From an uncultured Pelagimonas sp. (lineage in GTDB: Bacteria; Pseudomonadota; Alphaproteobacteria; Rhodobacterales; Rhodobacteraceae), in the NCBI GenBank assembly GCA_947499735.1, contig CANMPP010000001.1, positions 372,001-436,000 of the forward strand: a stretch of 64,000 bases of DNA, in the 5' to 3' direction. Position numbers and translations under genes: made by a program. Numbering within the stretch: the stretch's first letter is position 1; the number at the start of each line of letters is the position of its first letter. This document shows, one piece after another, positions 27,957 to 36,594 of the stretch. The notes under the pieces were generated by a model. That model was not told where the DNA came from. It searched no databases and was given only the letters and a program-made list of their open reading frames with translations.

Positions 27957-28497
27957 TTATTCCAAAGATGCCAAAGGGCCGTTCACATTTAACGCTCAAG
28001 ACACTCAGGCCTCGAAGAAGGAGGCAAACCAGAGCCAAGAAGACGACAAAAATAACTTAGATTGGCAACAACACACACCATCAAAAAACAAACCCGCCGC
28101 ACCTGATCTGGCTCTTGGAGGTGGGAAGAAGAACATTAGCTCTGGTAAAAAGACGCCGACCGAGGAGCTTACCGTCATACTCGATCCAGAAGAGGTGCCA
28201 ATGGAATGGCCGCGCAAGATAGATAGCAACGAGCCTTCGAAGAATGGTTACTACTTTGAACTAACATTCAAAAACGATGAAGCAGAAATGGTGTTAGATG
28301 ACAGCGATATTGATCACATCAGGCTACGAAAGGATGGTGTGAAAGTCGCTGAATTTAACAACGGGTGGGAAAAGATTCCCGAAACAATTCAGGATTGGGA
28401 TGAGCTGGAAAAAATAAAGAAGACTTTCACCGATACTGACCGCAAGTTTTATTCGATTGCATTCGACCCCGATAGAGACCCAGATCGGGATCGATAA
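27949..28497 (+). CDS. Hypothetical protein downstream of the coupling ATPase
   Basis: A 182-residue very hydrophilic protein, overlapping the ATPase gene end. The first 80 residues are Lys/Gln/Asp rich and probably disordered; the second half (NGYYFELTFKNDEAEMVL onward) looks folded with alternating beta strands and ends in a DPDRDPDRDR repeat. No family is recognised. Tight linkage suggests co-expression with the mob module. Confidence 0.6.
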   Translation: MIDYSKDAKGPFTFNAQDTQASKKEANQSQEDDKNNLDWQQHTPSKNKPAAPDLALGGGKKNISSGKKTPTEELTVILDPEEVPMEWPRKIDSNEPSKNGYYFELTFKNDEAEMVLDDSDIDHIRLRKDGVKVAEFNNGWEKIPETIQDWDELEKIKKTFTDTDRKFYSIAFDPDRDPDRDR

Positions 28498-28535
28498 TTA
28501 TTGAACTATGTCAGCATTTATGACGCAATTTTCAA

Positions 28536-28909
28536 ATGAAAGACCCCCTAGGCCCTGAACGAGATGGTGACAAATTAATCGGTCGTAAGATACCCAATCA
28601 ATTCAATATAAGAGAGACCGTGGTTATGCCCAAAGAGGCATGGGATTACTTGGATTGGTTGCACTCTGAAGGCTACGACGTCACCAAATGGGTGCGCAAG
28701 ATTGACGCCAATCGCGAGCCAGAGAAAACCTATGGAGAGTATCTTCTTGAACGTGTTTGGGTCGAATGGTGTCATCGATACAGGACAGGACAGGACAGAA
28801 ATGCCCTAACAATTCTGCTCCAAGGGATTACGACGAATACCTTGAGATGTTGGATGAAAGCGGCCTAGACACAACAGAAACCGAGTACGTTGAACCGACG
28901 CTGAACTAG
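28536..28909 (+). pseudogene. Possible RHH-domain protein with a frame break at a CAGGA repeat
   Basis: The first ~80 codons (MPKEAWDYLDWLHSEGYDVTKWVRKID) resemble RHH_4-type ribbon-helix-helix proteins. The frame then continues as unlikely sequence to 28868. The alternative frame after 28796 gives a convincing acidic tail, YDEYLEMLDESGLDTTETEYVEP, ending at 28909. The break falls at three tandem CAGGA copies (28781-28795). Losing one copy, or adding one base, restores a 122-124 codon gene. Confidence 0.45.
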
Positions 28910-29008
28910 GAAAACTGACGGTCGCCTAAGAGGTTTCCAAGTTCCAAACTACCCTAAAGCATTTGAAAATATGCATAAATACAACAAATACACTCAGGTA
29001 AGTTTTCC

Positions 29009-29899
29009 ATGAATTCAATAATCACAACCAAAATTCTGTCTCACACACATACATTTGCTGACCGCGAATGGTACTATGACTTTCGAGAACTGTTTGATGG
29101 TTTCGACGAGGTCAAAATCAAAAAAAACATAAACGGCCTTTCCCAGCGATACTCAAAAATTACGACAGACTGGAGTTCGGAGCGAAATTCGGAATGGATA
29201 TGTCGAATTTACCTATCTGCCAAAATGATCCTCAGCGCGACCTTGCAGCTAGAGGCATTGCTCCACGCAAAACAGCAAAACTTACGTGTCGTTGCGCCTT
29301 ATCTGGAGTACTATACATTTCTGGCTCTTCTTCGAGCCGTCGTCTACACGCTGCCAGAGGTGGAATGGGATGATGGCAAGCTTGTTGCGATTTCACATTC
29401 GAAGGCGATAAATATAGCCTTCGATGAGTTGGCAAAATACGATCAAGGAAAATCTCAAAATTTCAAACGGTTAACGCTGGATTTGAAGGCAAATAGAGAG
29501 CTGATTTCCTATAGATCACCTTCATCTGGAGATGGTGATCTTGTTGAGCATGATGACATCATACCGACAGCTACGCTGCTTGCAGAACTTGCACAGATGA
29601 ACTCAGAATTACTGGAGCGTTCGATTCTTAAGAACGCGACGGAAGAGGACTACGTTTTTCTTCCTCAGTATGCGGCGCAATTGTCAGACGTCACTATCGA
29701 GGATCGCAACTTCTTTGACCGAGAGGACAGCTACAGGCTGGGCTATTTGCGGCGGAAGTATCCTCTGCCTCCGAATATCATGCATGTAATGACCGAAGGT
29801 CACGTTGAAGACTATTTTGGAGCTTGGTGTGCGGATGAAGACAATCCCGATGTCTTTGATCCAGACCATGATTGGCGACTCATTTTTAATGTTCCTTAA
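29009..29899 (+). CDS. Hypothetical protein of the island
   Basis: A 296-residue soluble protein without a recognised family. It is AT-richer than its neighbours. It has an aromatic-rich N-terminal region (TFADREWYYDFRELFDGFDEV), a helical middle and a C-terminal stretch rich in Asp, Trp and Phe. It stands alone after a 100-base AT-rich gap that may hold its promoter. It could be an accessory (toxin or defence) gene, but nothing shows this. Confidence 0.6.
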   Translation: MNSIITTKILSHTHTFADREWYYDFRELFDGFDEVKIKKNINGLSQRYSKITTDWSSERNSEWICRIYLSAKMILSATLQLEALLHAKQQNLRVVAPYLEYYTFLALLRAVVYTLPEVEWDDGKLVAISHSKAINIAFDELAKYDQGKSQNFKRLTLDLKANRELISYRSPSSGDGDLVEHDDIIPTATLLAELAQMNSELLERSILKNATEEDYVFLPQYAAQLSDVTIEDRNFFDREDSYRLGYLRRKYPLPPNIMHVMTEGHVEDYFGAWCADEDNPDVFDPDHDWRLIFNVP

Positions 29900-30119
29900 C
29901 TAGGCTAGGATTTCCTGTGAGAACGTGAAACGCTTCAAGATCACTCAATGCCTTGTCCATCACTCTTGAGTTTTTCCTAGGTCGTCCAACGTGAACGCCA
30001 CGCGCCTTTGCTGCGGCCATGCCAGCCTTGGTACGTTCTGATATCAGGCTGCGTTCATACTCGGCGAAGACCGCCAACTGTCCGTAAAGTACAGGCCAAC
30101 CGGGGCGCTTCCGCACCAA
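29886..30119 (-). pseudogene. Serine resolvase fragment
   Basis: The reverse strand encodes LAVFAEYERSLISERTKAGMAAAKARGVHVGRPRK, the helix E and linker region of Tn3-type resolvases, plus a normal short tail. The catalytic N-terminal ~100 residues are missing: upstream the sequence changes to phage-like DNA near 30100. This is a truncated gene and marks a recombination junction. Confidence 0.75.
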
Positions 30120-30249
30120 CGTTCAAGATTCCGTCGATCGTCAAATTGCGGAGGCTCTCGGCCTGCAAGACGAAGCCAAACTAGCGTTTGACGGACTCGC
30201 TGCCGAAATCCAGCCGAACTACCCGACCGACACCGCGCGCGGATCTCTT

Positions 30250-31788
30250 ATGCGAGCCGCGTTAGCCGATTCCTATGATTCCGCACATCAAGAGGTGCGC
30301 GGTCTGTACGAAGCCTTGGCGGCGGAGCAGACCGCAATAGATCCGCGAAATTTGGCGGCTAGATCTGCCGCGGTAGATTCCGGACTAGCTCCGAACGACG
30401 CTAAGCGGTTCCGTCCCGCCGAAGCGGACACTTTAGCCGACATGGCGGCATCCGATCACGCCCCCCTCTCGGACGTCTTAGCCACACGCAGCGGTCTGAC
30501 GGACGATATACGTGCCGCGCGCGCGAGCGGGCAAAACCAAGCCGCGCGTATCGGCGGGCAGTACGTAAATGAAATAGATGAATTCTTGGGCGGGGCGCTT
30601 GACCCTCAAACGGCAGCCCGCTTTGACGCAGCGAAAACTGCTCGGCGTGACGTCGGCGAGCGTTTCGAACGCCCCGGAACGGCGCACGCAGATGTGTTGC
30701 GCACACGCGAAGGTGGCGCATACGCTCTGGACGACAGTGCGGTCCCGCAAAAATACGCACAGCCAGATTCCGGCAAACTTTCGGATTTGAAAGCTTTGCT
30801 ACAGGAGACAAACGGCGACCCGCGAGCGCGCGAAAGCCTCGCAGATACAATCTTGGCGGAGGTACAGGCGCGGGGATTGGCGCACAAATCGCAAGCGTTG
30901 GCTAAATTCATGAAAGAGCGCGGCACCCTCCTGTCCGAGTTCCCCGGACTAGAGACGAAGCTGCAGGCCGCGCGTGATGCCGCAGGAACCGTCGAGAGTA
31001 CAATCCGGACCGCCCAGAACACCGAAAGAACGCTTACGACACCGGGTCGATCGCCGGAAGCGTCGTACCTTAAATATAGCGATGACAGGACGTTGGATTC
31101 GATCCGGTCTGTTATTTCGGCACCTGACCCAAGAGCAGCTGCCCGAACGCTGATAAAAAGCGCAGGTACGGACACAGCACCGCAAGATTTGCGCGCAGCG
31201 TTGTGGGAAGAAGTCAAACGTACCGGCAGAAACTCAGCACCTGACAGTACGGGCACGGAAGTTTGGAACGGACGCAAACTGAAAGACCTATTCGACGATC
31301 CCAAGTTTTCAGCCGTTGCGGACGAGTTATGGGCCGACGACCCCGAGGATTTGGCGAGCATACGCGAAGTGTTCAGCGCCTTGGCTGGGTCAGAAGGCAG
31401 CATAAAAGCCAAAGCGCCCGGCACGTCTGGAACCGGCCAAGTGTCCGGACGTTACGACCCTGCGCTGACGACGGCCTCGGTCGCATCGCGCGCACGATCT
31501 GTAAACCGCGGTCAGCTGTCCCCCACCATCGCGGTCGTCGATGTACTTAGCACCTTCCTGCGTCGTAGATCGTCACAAGTACAGGCGCGCGCTATCGAGC
31601 AAGTAACGTCCGAGGTGATTAACAACCCCGGACTCGCGGCGGACCTTCTGGAGAGGTTTAACCCGGCAACCGCCGACGCACACCGACGAATGTTGACGCA
31701 GAAATACGGCGTTAGAGCCTCGACGCTAATCAACATGCTCGACGACACGCAATCCGAAGACCCGGTGCTAGAAGCATTACAGGAATAA
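30250..31788 (+). CDS. Phage virion-type protein, C-terminal fragment
   Basis: A 512-codon frame from ATG 30250, open without a stop back to 30088, so it is likely the tail of a much longer protein cut at about 30.1 kb. The sequence is helical and alanine/arginine/aspartate rich with no membrane segments, similar in style to large internal virion proteins of podoviruses. The next gene is an M15 peptidase, a common neighbour in such phages. Assignment rests on style and context rather than on a motif. Confidence 0.5.
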   Translation: MRAALADSYDSAHQEVRGLYEALAAEQTAIDPRNLAARSAAVDSGLAPNDAKRFRPAEADTLADMAASDHAPLSDVLATRSGLTDDIRAARASGQNQAARIGGQYVNEIDEFLGGALDPQTAARFDAAKTARRDVGERFERPGTAHADVLRTREGGAYALDDSAVPQKYAQPDSGKLSDLKALLQETNGDPRARESLADTILAEVQARGLAHKSQALAKFMKERGTLLSEFPGLETKLQAARDAAGTVESTIRTAQNTERTLTTPGRSPEASYLKYSDDRTLDSIRSVISAPDPRAAARTLIKSAGTDTAPQDLRAALWEEVKRTGRNSAPDSTGTEVWNGRKLKDLFDDPKFSAVADELWADDPEDLASIREVFSALAGSEGSIKAKAPGTSGTGQVSGRYDPALTTASVASRARSVNRGQLSPTIAVVDVLSTFLRRRSSQVQARAIEQVTSEVINNPGLAADLLERFNPATADAHRRMLTQKYGVRASTLINMLDDTQSEDPVLEALQE

Positions 31789-31791
31789 CCT

Positions 31792-32436
31792 ATGATCCCG
31801 GACTGGCTATCGTACCAAAACCAAAACGCTGTAAGATCCTTACCGCTATCGGACCAGCTGGTCCAAGCAATGGGTTTCCTGCCTGAAATGGGCTTGCAGA
31901 TGGAAGTGTTTTCGGGCGGCCAGCCCGTCAAGGGTTCCGGCTTGCCTAGGGTCGGATCAGTGCGCCACGACAACGGCAACGCAGCAGACGTATTTTTTAC
32001 GCGTGATGGGCAACGTTTGGATTGGGCCAACCCTCAACACGTGCCTGTATTCCAAGATGTCGTCAGGAACGCAAAAGCTGCGGGGGTAACTGGTTTCGGC
32101 GCTGGCCCTGGTTACATGCAACAAGGGTCAATGCATATCGGATACGGTACGCCTGCTGTATGGGGTGCGGAAGGTAAAGGAGTGAACGCGCCGGACTGGT
32201 TGCGGGAGGCCTACGGCTCCGCACCAAAGCCGTCTCTAACTTACGGGTCTGCAGTTCCTAAAGCGCCGATCGATCTTGCCAGCATATACACCGGCGCACC
32301 CGCCCTCTCAGAATTGCATACGGTGCAACCACAGAATCCTGCGTCTGCTTTGTCAGAGATGTTCACGCAGAAACGCAAAGACTGCGAAACCGCCGCGAAA
32401 CGCCGGAGGGAAGCACTATTTGGCGATCCGCTCTGA
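31792..32436 (+). CDS. M15-type peptidase (phage endolysin or virion lysin)
   Basis: A 214-residue protein with the zinc D-Ala-D-Ala peptidase pattern: SVRHDNGNAADVFF provides H and D ligands and GSMHIGYG provides the last H. About residues 30-130 form the domain; the C-terminal 80 residues are a proline/alanine tail with a Lys/Arg end. It would cut peptidoglycan peptides. It follows the virion protein gene by three bases, and both look phage-derived. Confidence 0.7.
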   Translation: MIPDWLSYQNQNAVRSLPLSDQLVQAMGFLPEMGLQMEVFSGGQPVKGSGLPRVGSVRHDNGNAADVFFTRDGQRLDWANPQHVPVFQDVVRNAKAAGVTGFGAGPGYMQQGSMHIGYGTPAVWGAEGKGVNAPDWLREAYGSAPKPSLTYGSAVPKAPIDLASIYTGAPALSELHTVQPQNPASALSEMFTQKRKDCETAAKRRREALFGDPL

Positions 32437-32528
32437 CACGCCCCAAAAAGTGCCCAAGAAACTGTATGTCAGGCAAAAAGCACTCGCACCATACAGGTGC
32501 TAAGCCGTTGTTTTATTTCTTTGATTTG

Positions 32529-32651
32529 ATGGTGCAGTTAGAGAGAGATAGTTTGAACTCTCTCTTTGATACGCTTCTCGAATGGGAAACCCATCTCGCA
32601 CAACATGATCCAAGTGATCTGAGGTGCGGCGATGAGCACAACAGACAATAA
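32529..32651 (+). CDS. Small leader gene of mob module B
   Basis: A 40-residue protein (MVQLERDSLNSLFDTLLEWE..) that overlaps the start of mobC. It matches in position, start context and the LLEWE-x-HL core the frameshifted small gene of module A. The 21 bases ending in its ATGGTGCA are nearly identical in both modules. Function unknown. Confidence 0.5.
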   Translation: MVQLERDSLNSLFDTLLEWETHLAQHDPSDLRCGDEHNRQ

Positions 32652-33060
32652 ATTCAATGCCATAGCTAGAAATCGGGCAAAGAAGAAACCTGCACCGTTT
32701 TCGCTGCGTCTAACTTTTGAGGAGCGCACCCGTCTTGAAGAGCTTGCTGGTGACGAACCTTTAGGCAGTTACATCAAGCGCAAGGTCTTTGATGGTCGAG
32801 GTACGTCCAACAAGCGAGCGCGTTCAAAACTCAGACGCCCAATTAAAGATGATGCAAGCCTTGCGAAGCTCTTAGCCCTGCTTGGCGGTTCTCGGATCGC
32901 GAACAATCTCAATCAACTGGCTAAGGCTGTAAATATTGGCGCTTTACCTGTTGTCGAGGAAACCGAGAAAGACATTCGTCTTGCATGCGCGGATATTGCC
33001 GCAATGCGGGAAACGCTTTTGCGAGCCTTGGGCAATCGTAGCGATTTGGGGCCGTCATGA
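32632..33060 (+). CDS. mobC: MobC-like relaxosome accessory protein (module B)
   Basis: A 142-residue protein related to the module A MobC: PAPFSLRLTFEERTRLEELAGDEPLGSYIK at the start and RIANNLNQLAKAVNIGALP later. An extra basic N-terminal ~20 residues is present. It overlaps the relaxase gene by ATGA. Confidence 0.82.
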   Translation: MSTTDNKFNAIARNRAKKKPAPFSLRLTFEERTRLEELAGDEPLGSYIKRKVFDGRGTSNKRARSKLRRPIKDDASLAKLLALLGGSRIANNLNQLAKAVNIGALPVVEETEKDIRLACADIAAMRETLLRALGNRSDLGPS

Positions 33061-34799
33061 TTCTGAAAGGCTCTCAGCGTGGCGGTGCCAAGCAGCTCGG
33101 GCTTCATCTTTTGAAGACCACCGAGAATGAGCATGTCGAAATCCACGATGTCAGGGGTTTCATGACTAATGATGTCGTCGGTGCGCTGCGTGAAGCTGAA
33201 GCCGTCTCGAAAGGGACGAAGTGCAGGCAGTTTCTTTTTTCTGTCTCGCTCAATCCACCCGAGACCGAATCCGTGCGGATCGAAACTTTCGAGAAGGCGA
33301 TTGCAGCTATCGAAGAAAAACACGGTTTGACCGACCAACCACGAGTGATCGTCTTTCATGAAAAGGAAGGGCGGCGGCATTGTCATGCCGTGTGGAGTCG
33401 GATCGATGCCGAAACAATGACGGCGAAGCCGCTTCCGTTCTTCAAGAACAAGCTGATGGAAGTCTCTAAACAGCTCTATCTTGAGCATGGCTGGCAGATG
33501 CCGCGAGGCTTGGCCAACACGAAAGAGCGCGATCCGCGCAACTTCACCTTGGCCGAATGGCAGCAAGCCAAACGCGTCGGGCGGCATGCAGGAGACCTAA
33601 AGGCGGATATTCAGGAAGCCTGGGCGATCTCGGACAGTCGCAACAGCTTTTCGCATGCGCTTGAAGAGCGTGGGTTGTTTCTCGCGCGTGGTGATCGGCG
33701 CGGCCATGTCGCGGTGACATACCAGGGCGAAGTGATCTCCGTCTCACGCGCCATCGGCAAGAATTCCAAGGAGGTGACAACGCGCCTAGGCAAGCCGCAG
33801 GAGTTGAACAGCGTCGGTGAAACGCGCCAACGCATCGCAAAAGACATTTCCCCGAAGCTTGCATCCTATATTATCAAAGCCCGCGCTGAAGCGAATGCAG
33901 AAAAATCCGCCCTTGAGATACGACGTCAAAAGATGCAGGCGCAGCAACAGGTTGAACGCGTCAAGCTTGATGCCAGTCAAAGGGCTCGCGCTGAACAGGA
34001 AGCTGCTGCGCGATCCGCACGCTTGCGAAAAGGCCTGCGCGGCTTACTCGACCGCGTTACCGGCAAGCGAGCTGCCTTAGAAAAACAAAATGAAATAGAA
34101 GCGATATGGTCGCTTCAGCGTGATCGTGAACAGCGTCATAGCTTGGTCGAAGCCCAGCTCAAGGATCGGCAGAGCCTTCAGGTTAAGATTGTCGCAGCCC
34201 GCAACCGTCACGCTGAGGTGCTACGCGGTCTGCATCATGACCGGACAAATAATCGCCTGATCATGCGTGGCTTGGAACCATACGCGAGAAAGGCCTTCTC
34301 GCCATTGAAGCGCGTCATTGATGCAGCGGCCAAGGTCGAACTCTCTTCCAAGCCCGTCACCGATCTCGGCAAAAAGCAAGTGAAGGCGCTTTCTCGCGCC
34401 TTCGAGGCTCGGGAGGCGGCGGGAATGAAAGGAGCGGCTAAGCCGATCTCACCAAAGCTTGATGGGGCGCGAAGCAAGGATTCTGCTGAAGCCAAATCCT
34501 TAATCCAACGCCATTCCGCCCCCGAACGTGTGAACCTAGAGAAAAAGCCGCATTTTCAAAGCGCCAGGGCCGAAACGCGCTCTGCAAAGCAGGCCTATAA
34601 CGACAGCCAGAAAAAGATGTCTTCTGAGCGGGTAAAATCCGCTCAGGAACAGCTCGAACAACTGCGAAAAGAACAGCAGCAAAAACCTACCGTCCGCGTT
34701 CGTGAGGTAGGGCGAGACGCCGTATCGCCGCAAGATCGTCTTCAACGGCTGCGAGAAGGTCAAACGCGGAAACCCCGCGGACCAGAACTTGACAGATAG
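33057..34799 (+). CDS. Relaxase/mobilisation nuclease, VirD2-like (module B)
   Basis: A 580-residue relaxase with HEKEGRRHCHAVWSR (H101, H108, H110). The C-terminal ~350 residues are long coiled, Lys/Gln/Arg-rich helices. As in module A, no tyrosine is found in the first ~100 residues. Unlike module A, no coupling ATPase follows; ArdC does, on the other strand. It probably belongs with the recombinase and defence genes as the resident mobilisation module. Confidence 0.85.
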   Translation: MILKGSQRGGAKQLGLHLLKTTENEHVEIHDVRGFMTNDVVGALREAEAVSKGTKCRQFLFSVSLNPPETESVRIETFEKAIAAIEEKHGLTDQPRVIVFHEKEGRRHCHAVWSRIDAETMTAKPLPFFKNKLMEVSKQLYLEHGWQMPRGLANTKERDPRNFTLAEWQQAKRVGRHAGDLKADIQEAWAISDSRNSFSHALEERGLFLARGDRRGHVAVTYQGEVISVSRAIGKNSKEVTTRLGKPQELNSVGETRQRIAKDISPKLASYIIKARAEANAEKSALEIRRQKMQAQQQVERVKLDASQRARAEQEAAARSARLRKGLRGLLDRVTGKRAALEKQNEIEAIWSLQRDREQRHSLVEAQLKDRQSLQVKIVAARNRHAEVLRGLHHDRTNNRLIMRGLEPYARKAFSPLKRVIDAAAKVELSSKPVTDLGKKQVKALSRAFEAREAAGMKGAAKPISPKLDGARSKDSAEAKSLIQRHSAPERVNLEKKPHFQSARAETRSAKQAYNDSQKKMSSERVKSAQEQLEQLRKEQQQKPTVRVREVGRDAVSPQDRLQRLREGQTRKPRGPELDR

Positions 34800-34981
34800 A
34801 GCGGAAGCTTCCTTCCAGGGATATGAATTATGCAGTTCAGCAGAGATTTGCAGCACAAACCGAGCGCCTTCCTTTCTCTAATTCCTCATAGCCGCGACAC
34901 GCAGACCAACCAAACCATCAAGGGCCTTGATGGGTGTGGGCCGAAAGGCCCGCCGCGATTTTCTTTTGCTGCTTGGAGCGG

Positions 34982-35881
34982 CTAAGCCGCCGCTCCTGCT
35001 TCTCTTTCTTCGGCCTGAAACCCGTGCAGGAAGTCTGCTGCGCGTTGGGCATGGGCGGCGGCGCTGAAGATCGCGCGCTTGTCGTCCTTCAAGACCTTCA
35101 ACCAGCTTTGGATATATGCTGCATGATCGGTCCCGGGCTCCGGTGTGAGTGCCAGATCAGCGCAAAGAAATGCTGCGCCAAGTTCCGCAAGCAGTTCCTC
35201 GCGGGCATAGCCTTCATCGCCCCATTTCTTGCGTCCAAAGTCGCGATCAAGGCGGCTCTTGTGTTTAGTCCAGTGGGTCAGCTCGTGCGCAAGCGTGGCA
35301 TAGTAGGCTTCGGGACTGCGGAAGCTCTCAAAATGCGGCATCTGCACATGATCCGTCCCGCCGCTGTAATGGGCTGAACTCCCACCGTGGCGAATGTCTG
35401 CGCCTGTGACTGCGAAGAATTGATCCGCATGCTCGATCCGCTGCGCGGGATCAATAATCGGTTCTGGCTTGGCATAGAAATGCTCGGGCAAGCCTTCGAT
35501 CTGCTCGACGTTGAACACGCTATAGCCTTTCATGAACGGGATTTTACGCTCTTCCTCGCTGCGGTCGTCCTGCTCTTCCGTCTTGGTGATGGTGTTCGCA
35601 TAGACGACGAGGTTGCCGCGCTCACTTTTTCGAACATGTGCGCCGTATTCCTTGGCTTGGCGATAGGTCATCCAGAATGGCGAGAGATAGCCGCCTTCCA
35701 TCGCTGCGCCCCACAGCATCAGCACGTTGATTCCGCTGTAGGCCATGCCGTTATGGCGCAGCGGTTTGATGATCCGCCCGTCCATGTTTTCGGCGGACCA
35801 AGGCTTGAGCCATGTCAGCTCGCCTTGCTCCAGATCGGCAATAATCTTGTTTGTCACTTTTTGATAAATATCCTGTTTCAT
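34982..35881 (-). CDS. ardC: ArdC-like antirestriction protein with zincin domain
   Basis: A 299-residue protein. The N-terminal ssDNA-binding ArdC domain reads DIYQKVTNKIIADLEQGELTWLKPW, and a C-terminal zinc metallopeptidase has HELTHW (199-204) with a downstream glutamate in YAREELLAELGAAF. Such proteins protect incoming DNA of mobile elements from restriction during transfer. It lies back-to-back with the element's own DNA-modification operon. AAGGAG precedes the ATG. Confidence 0.9.
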   Translation of the reverse strand: MKQDIYQKVTNKIIADLEQGELTWLKPWSAENMDGRIIKPLRHNGMAYSGINVLMLWGAAMEGGYLSPFWMTYRQAKEYGAHVRKSERGNLVVYANTITKTEEQDDRSEEERKIPFMKGYSVFNVEQIEGLPEHFYAKPEPIIDPAQRIEHADQFFAVTGADIRHGGSSAHYSGGTDHVQMPHFESFRSPEAYYATLAHELTHWTKHKSRLDRDFGRKKWGDEGYAREELLAELGAAFLCADLALTPEPGTDHAAYIQSWLKVLKDDKRAIFSAAAHAQRAADFLHGFQAEEREAGAAA

Positions 35882-35902
35882 TGGCCTTTTCTCCTTTCAA
35901 AG

Positions 35903-35922
35903 CCGGTTGCGCATGCAACCGG
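35903..35922. promoter_or_regulatory. Palindrome upstream of ardC
   Basis: CCGGTTGC-GCAT-GCAACCGG, a perfect 8-bp inverted repeat, starts 22 bases upstream of the ardC ATG. It could be a repressor operator or a 5'-UTR hairpin that delays ardC translation. Confidence 0.5.
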
Positions 35923-36351
35923 ACTAGGCCCGCGCCAATGAGCGGGGGGAGACCGTCAGGACCGCAGACAGCGGAGGGGGATCACCCGTCCTGCACAAGA
36001 ACCGAACAAAGAGAGGGGCGCGGAAGGATGGGGAGACCGCTGGCTACGCCCGCAGCATGTGCGAAGGGCTTGGTCTTGACGGAGGACGGGGCCGCAGGCC
36101 CCAAACAGAAAAAGAGAACGTCAGCCCTTTAGGGCTGGCTGATGATGCGTAAGGGATGGAAGTCACATGGTCGAGACGACAGGCTCGGTTCACGACAGCC
36201 CGCCCTAAAGGGATGCGCTCAAAAGATACCCTCTTGTATCAGTTTGAAACTCAAGCCACGTTCTACTTTTGTTCAGGGCGGCCACTGCCGACGTCATGCT
36301 TCAAGCCCCAATGAATTTCGCTGGGGATGGATGCAAATGGTGTCTTGTGGG
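35923..36351. other. Non-coding region between ardC and the RHH gene
   Basis: About 430 bases without a supportable gene. It is G-rich and structured: GGGGCC-GCA-GGCCCC at 36088-36102, a decamer GGGGAGACCG repeated at 35946 and 36030, and CCCTTTAGGG / CCCTAAAGGG elements near 36125 and 36205. It likely holds the divergent promoters, possibly a structured RNA. Confidence 0.4.
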
Positions 36352-36368
36352 TACACCATGGTGGTGTA
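36352..36368. promoter_or_regulatory. Probable operator of the RHH regulator
   Basis: TACACCA-TGG-TGGTGTA is a perfect 7-bp inverted repeat 29 bases before the RHH start. Further TGGTG/CACCA half-sites occur at about 36337, 36372 and 36392. Repeated short half-sites are what ribbon-helix-helix autorepressors bind; binding is inferred. Confidence 0.55.
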
Positions 36369-36396
36369 GAGTGGTGCAAAGAAGGATTTTAGCACC

Positions 36397-36594
36397 ATGC
36401 CAACGGTCAATAGAAAAAAGAGTACGCCCAGAGCTTCGCACCGTCTATCGGTCAGCCTAACTGAAGAGCAACACTTGGAATTGCTTGAAATAGCAGAGAA
36501 AAACAAGGTTTCCGTCGCCTGGGTTGTGCGAGAATCCATAGAGCGGTTGCTTTGCGATGCGCATCCGTTGTTGCATGTAGGACAAGACCGATGA
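36397..36594 (+). CDS. Ribbon-helix-helix (CopG-type) regulator
   Basis: A 65-residue protein with a basic N-terminus, a HRLSVSLTEEQHLELLEIA strand-helix and a KVSVAWVVRESIERLL helix, the CopG/Arc fold. It is first in a four-gene operon and overlaps the methyltransferase gene by ATGA (stop TGA at 36592). It probably represses the whole operon through the dyad upstream, which would delay toxic nuclease expression after transfer. Confidence 0.78.
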   Translation: MPTVNRKKSTPRASHRLSVSLTEEQHLELLEIAEKNKVSVAWVVRESIERLLCDAHPLLHVGQDR

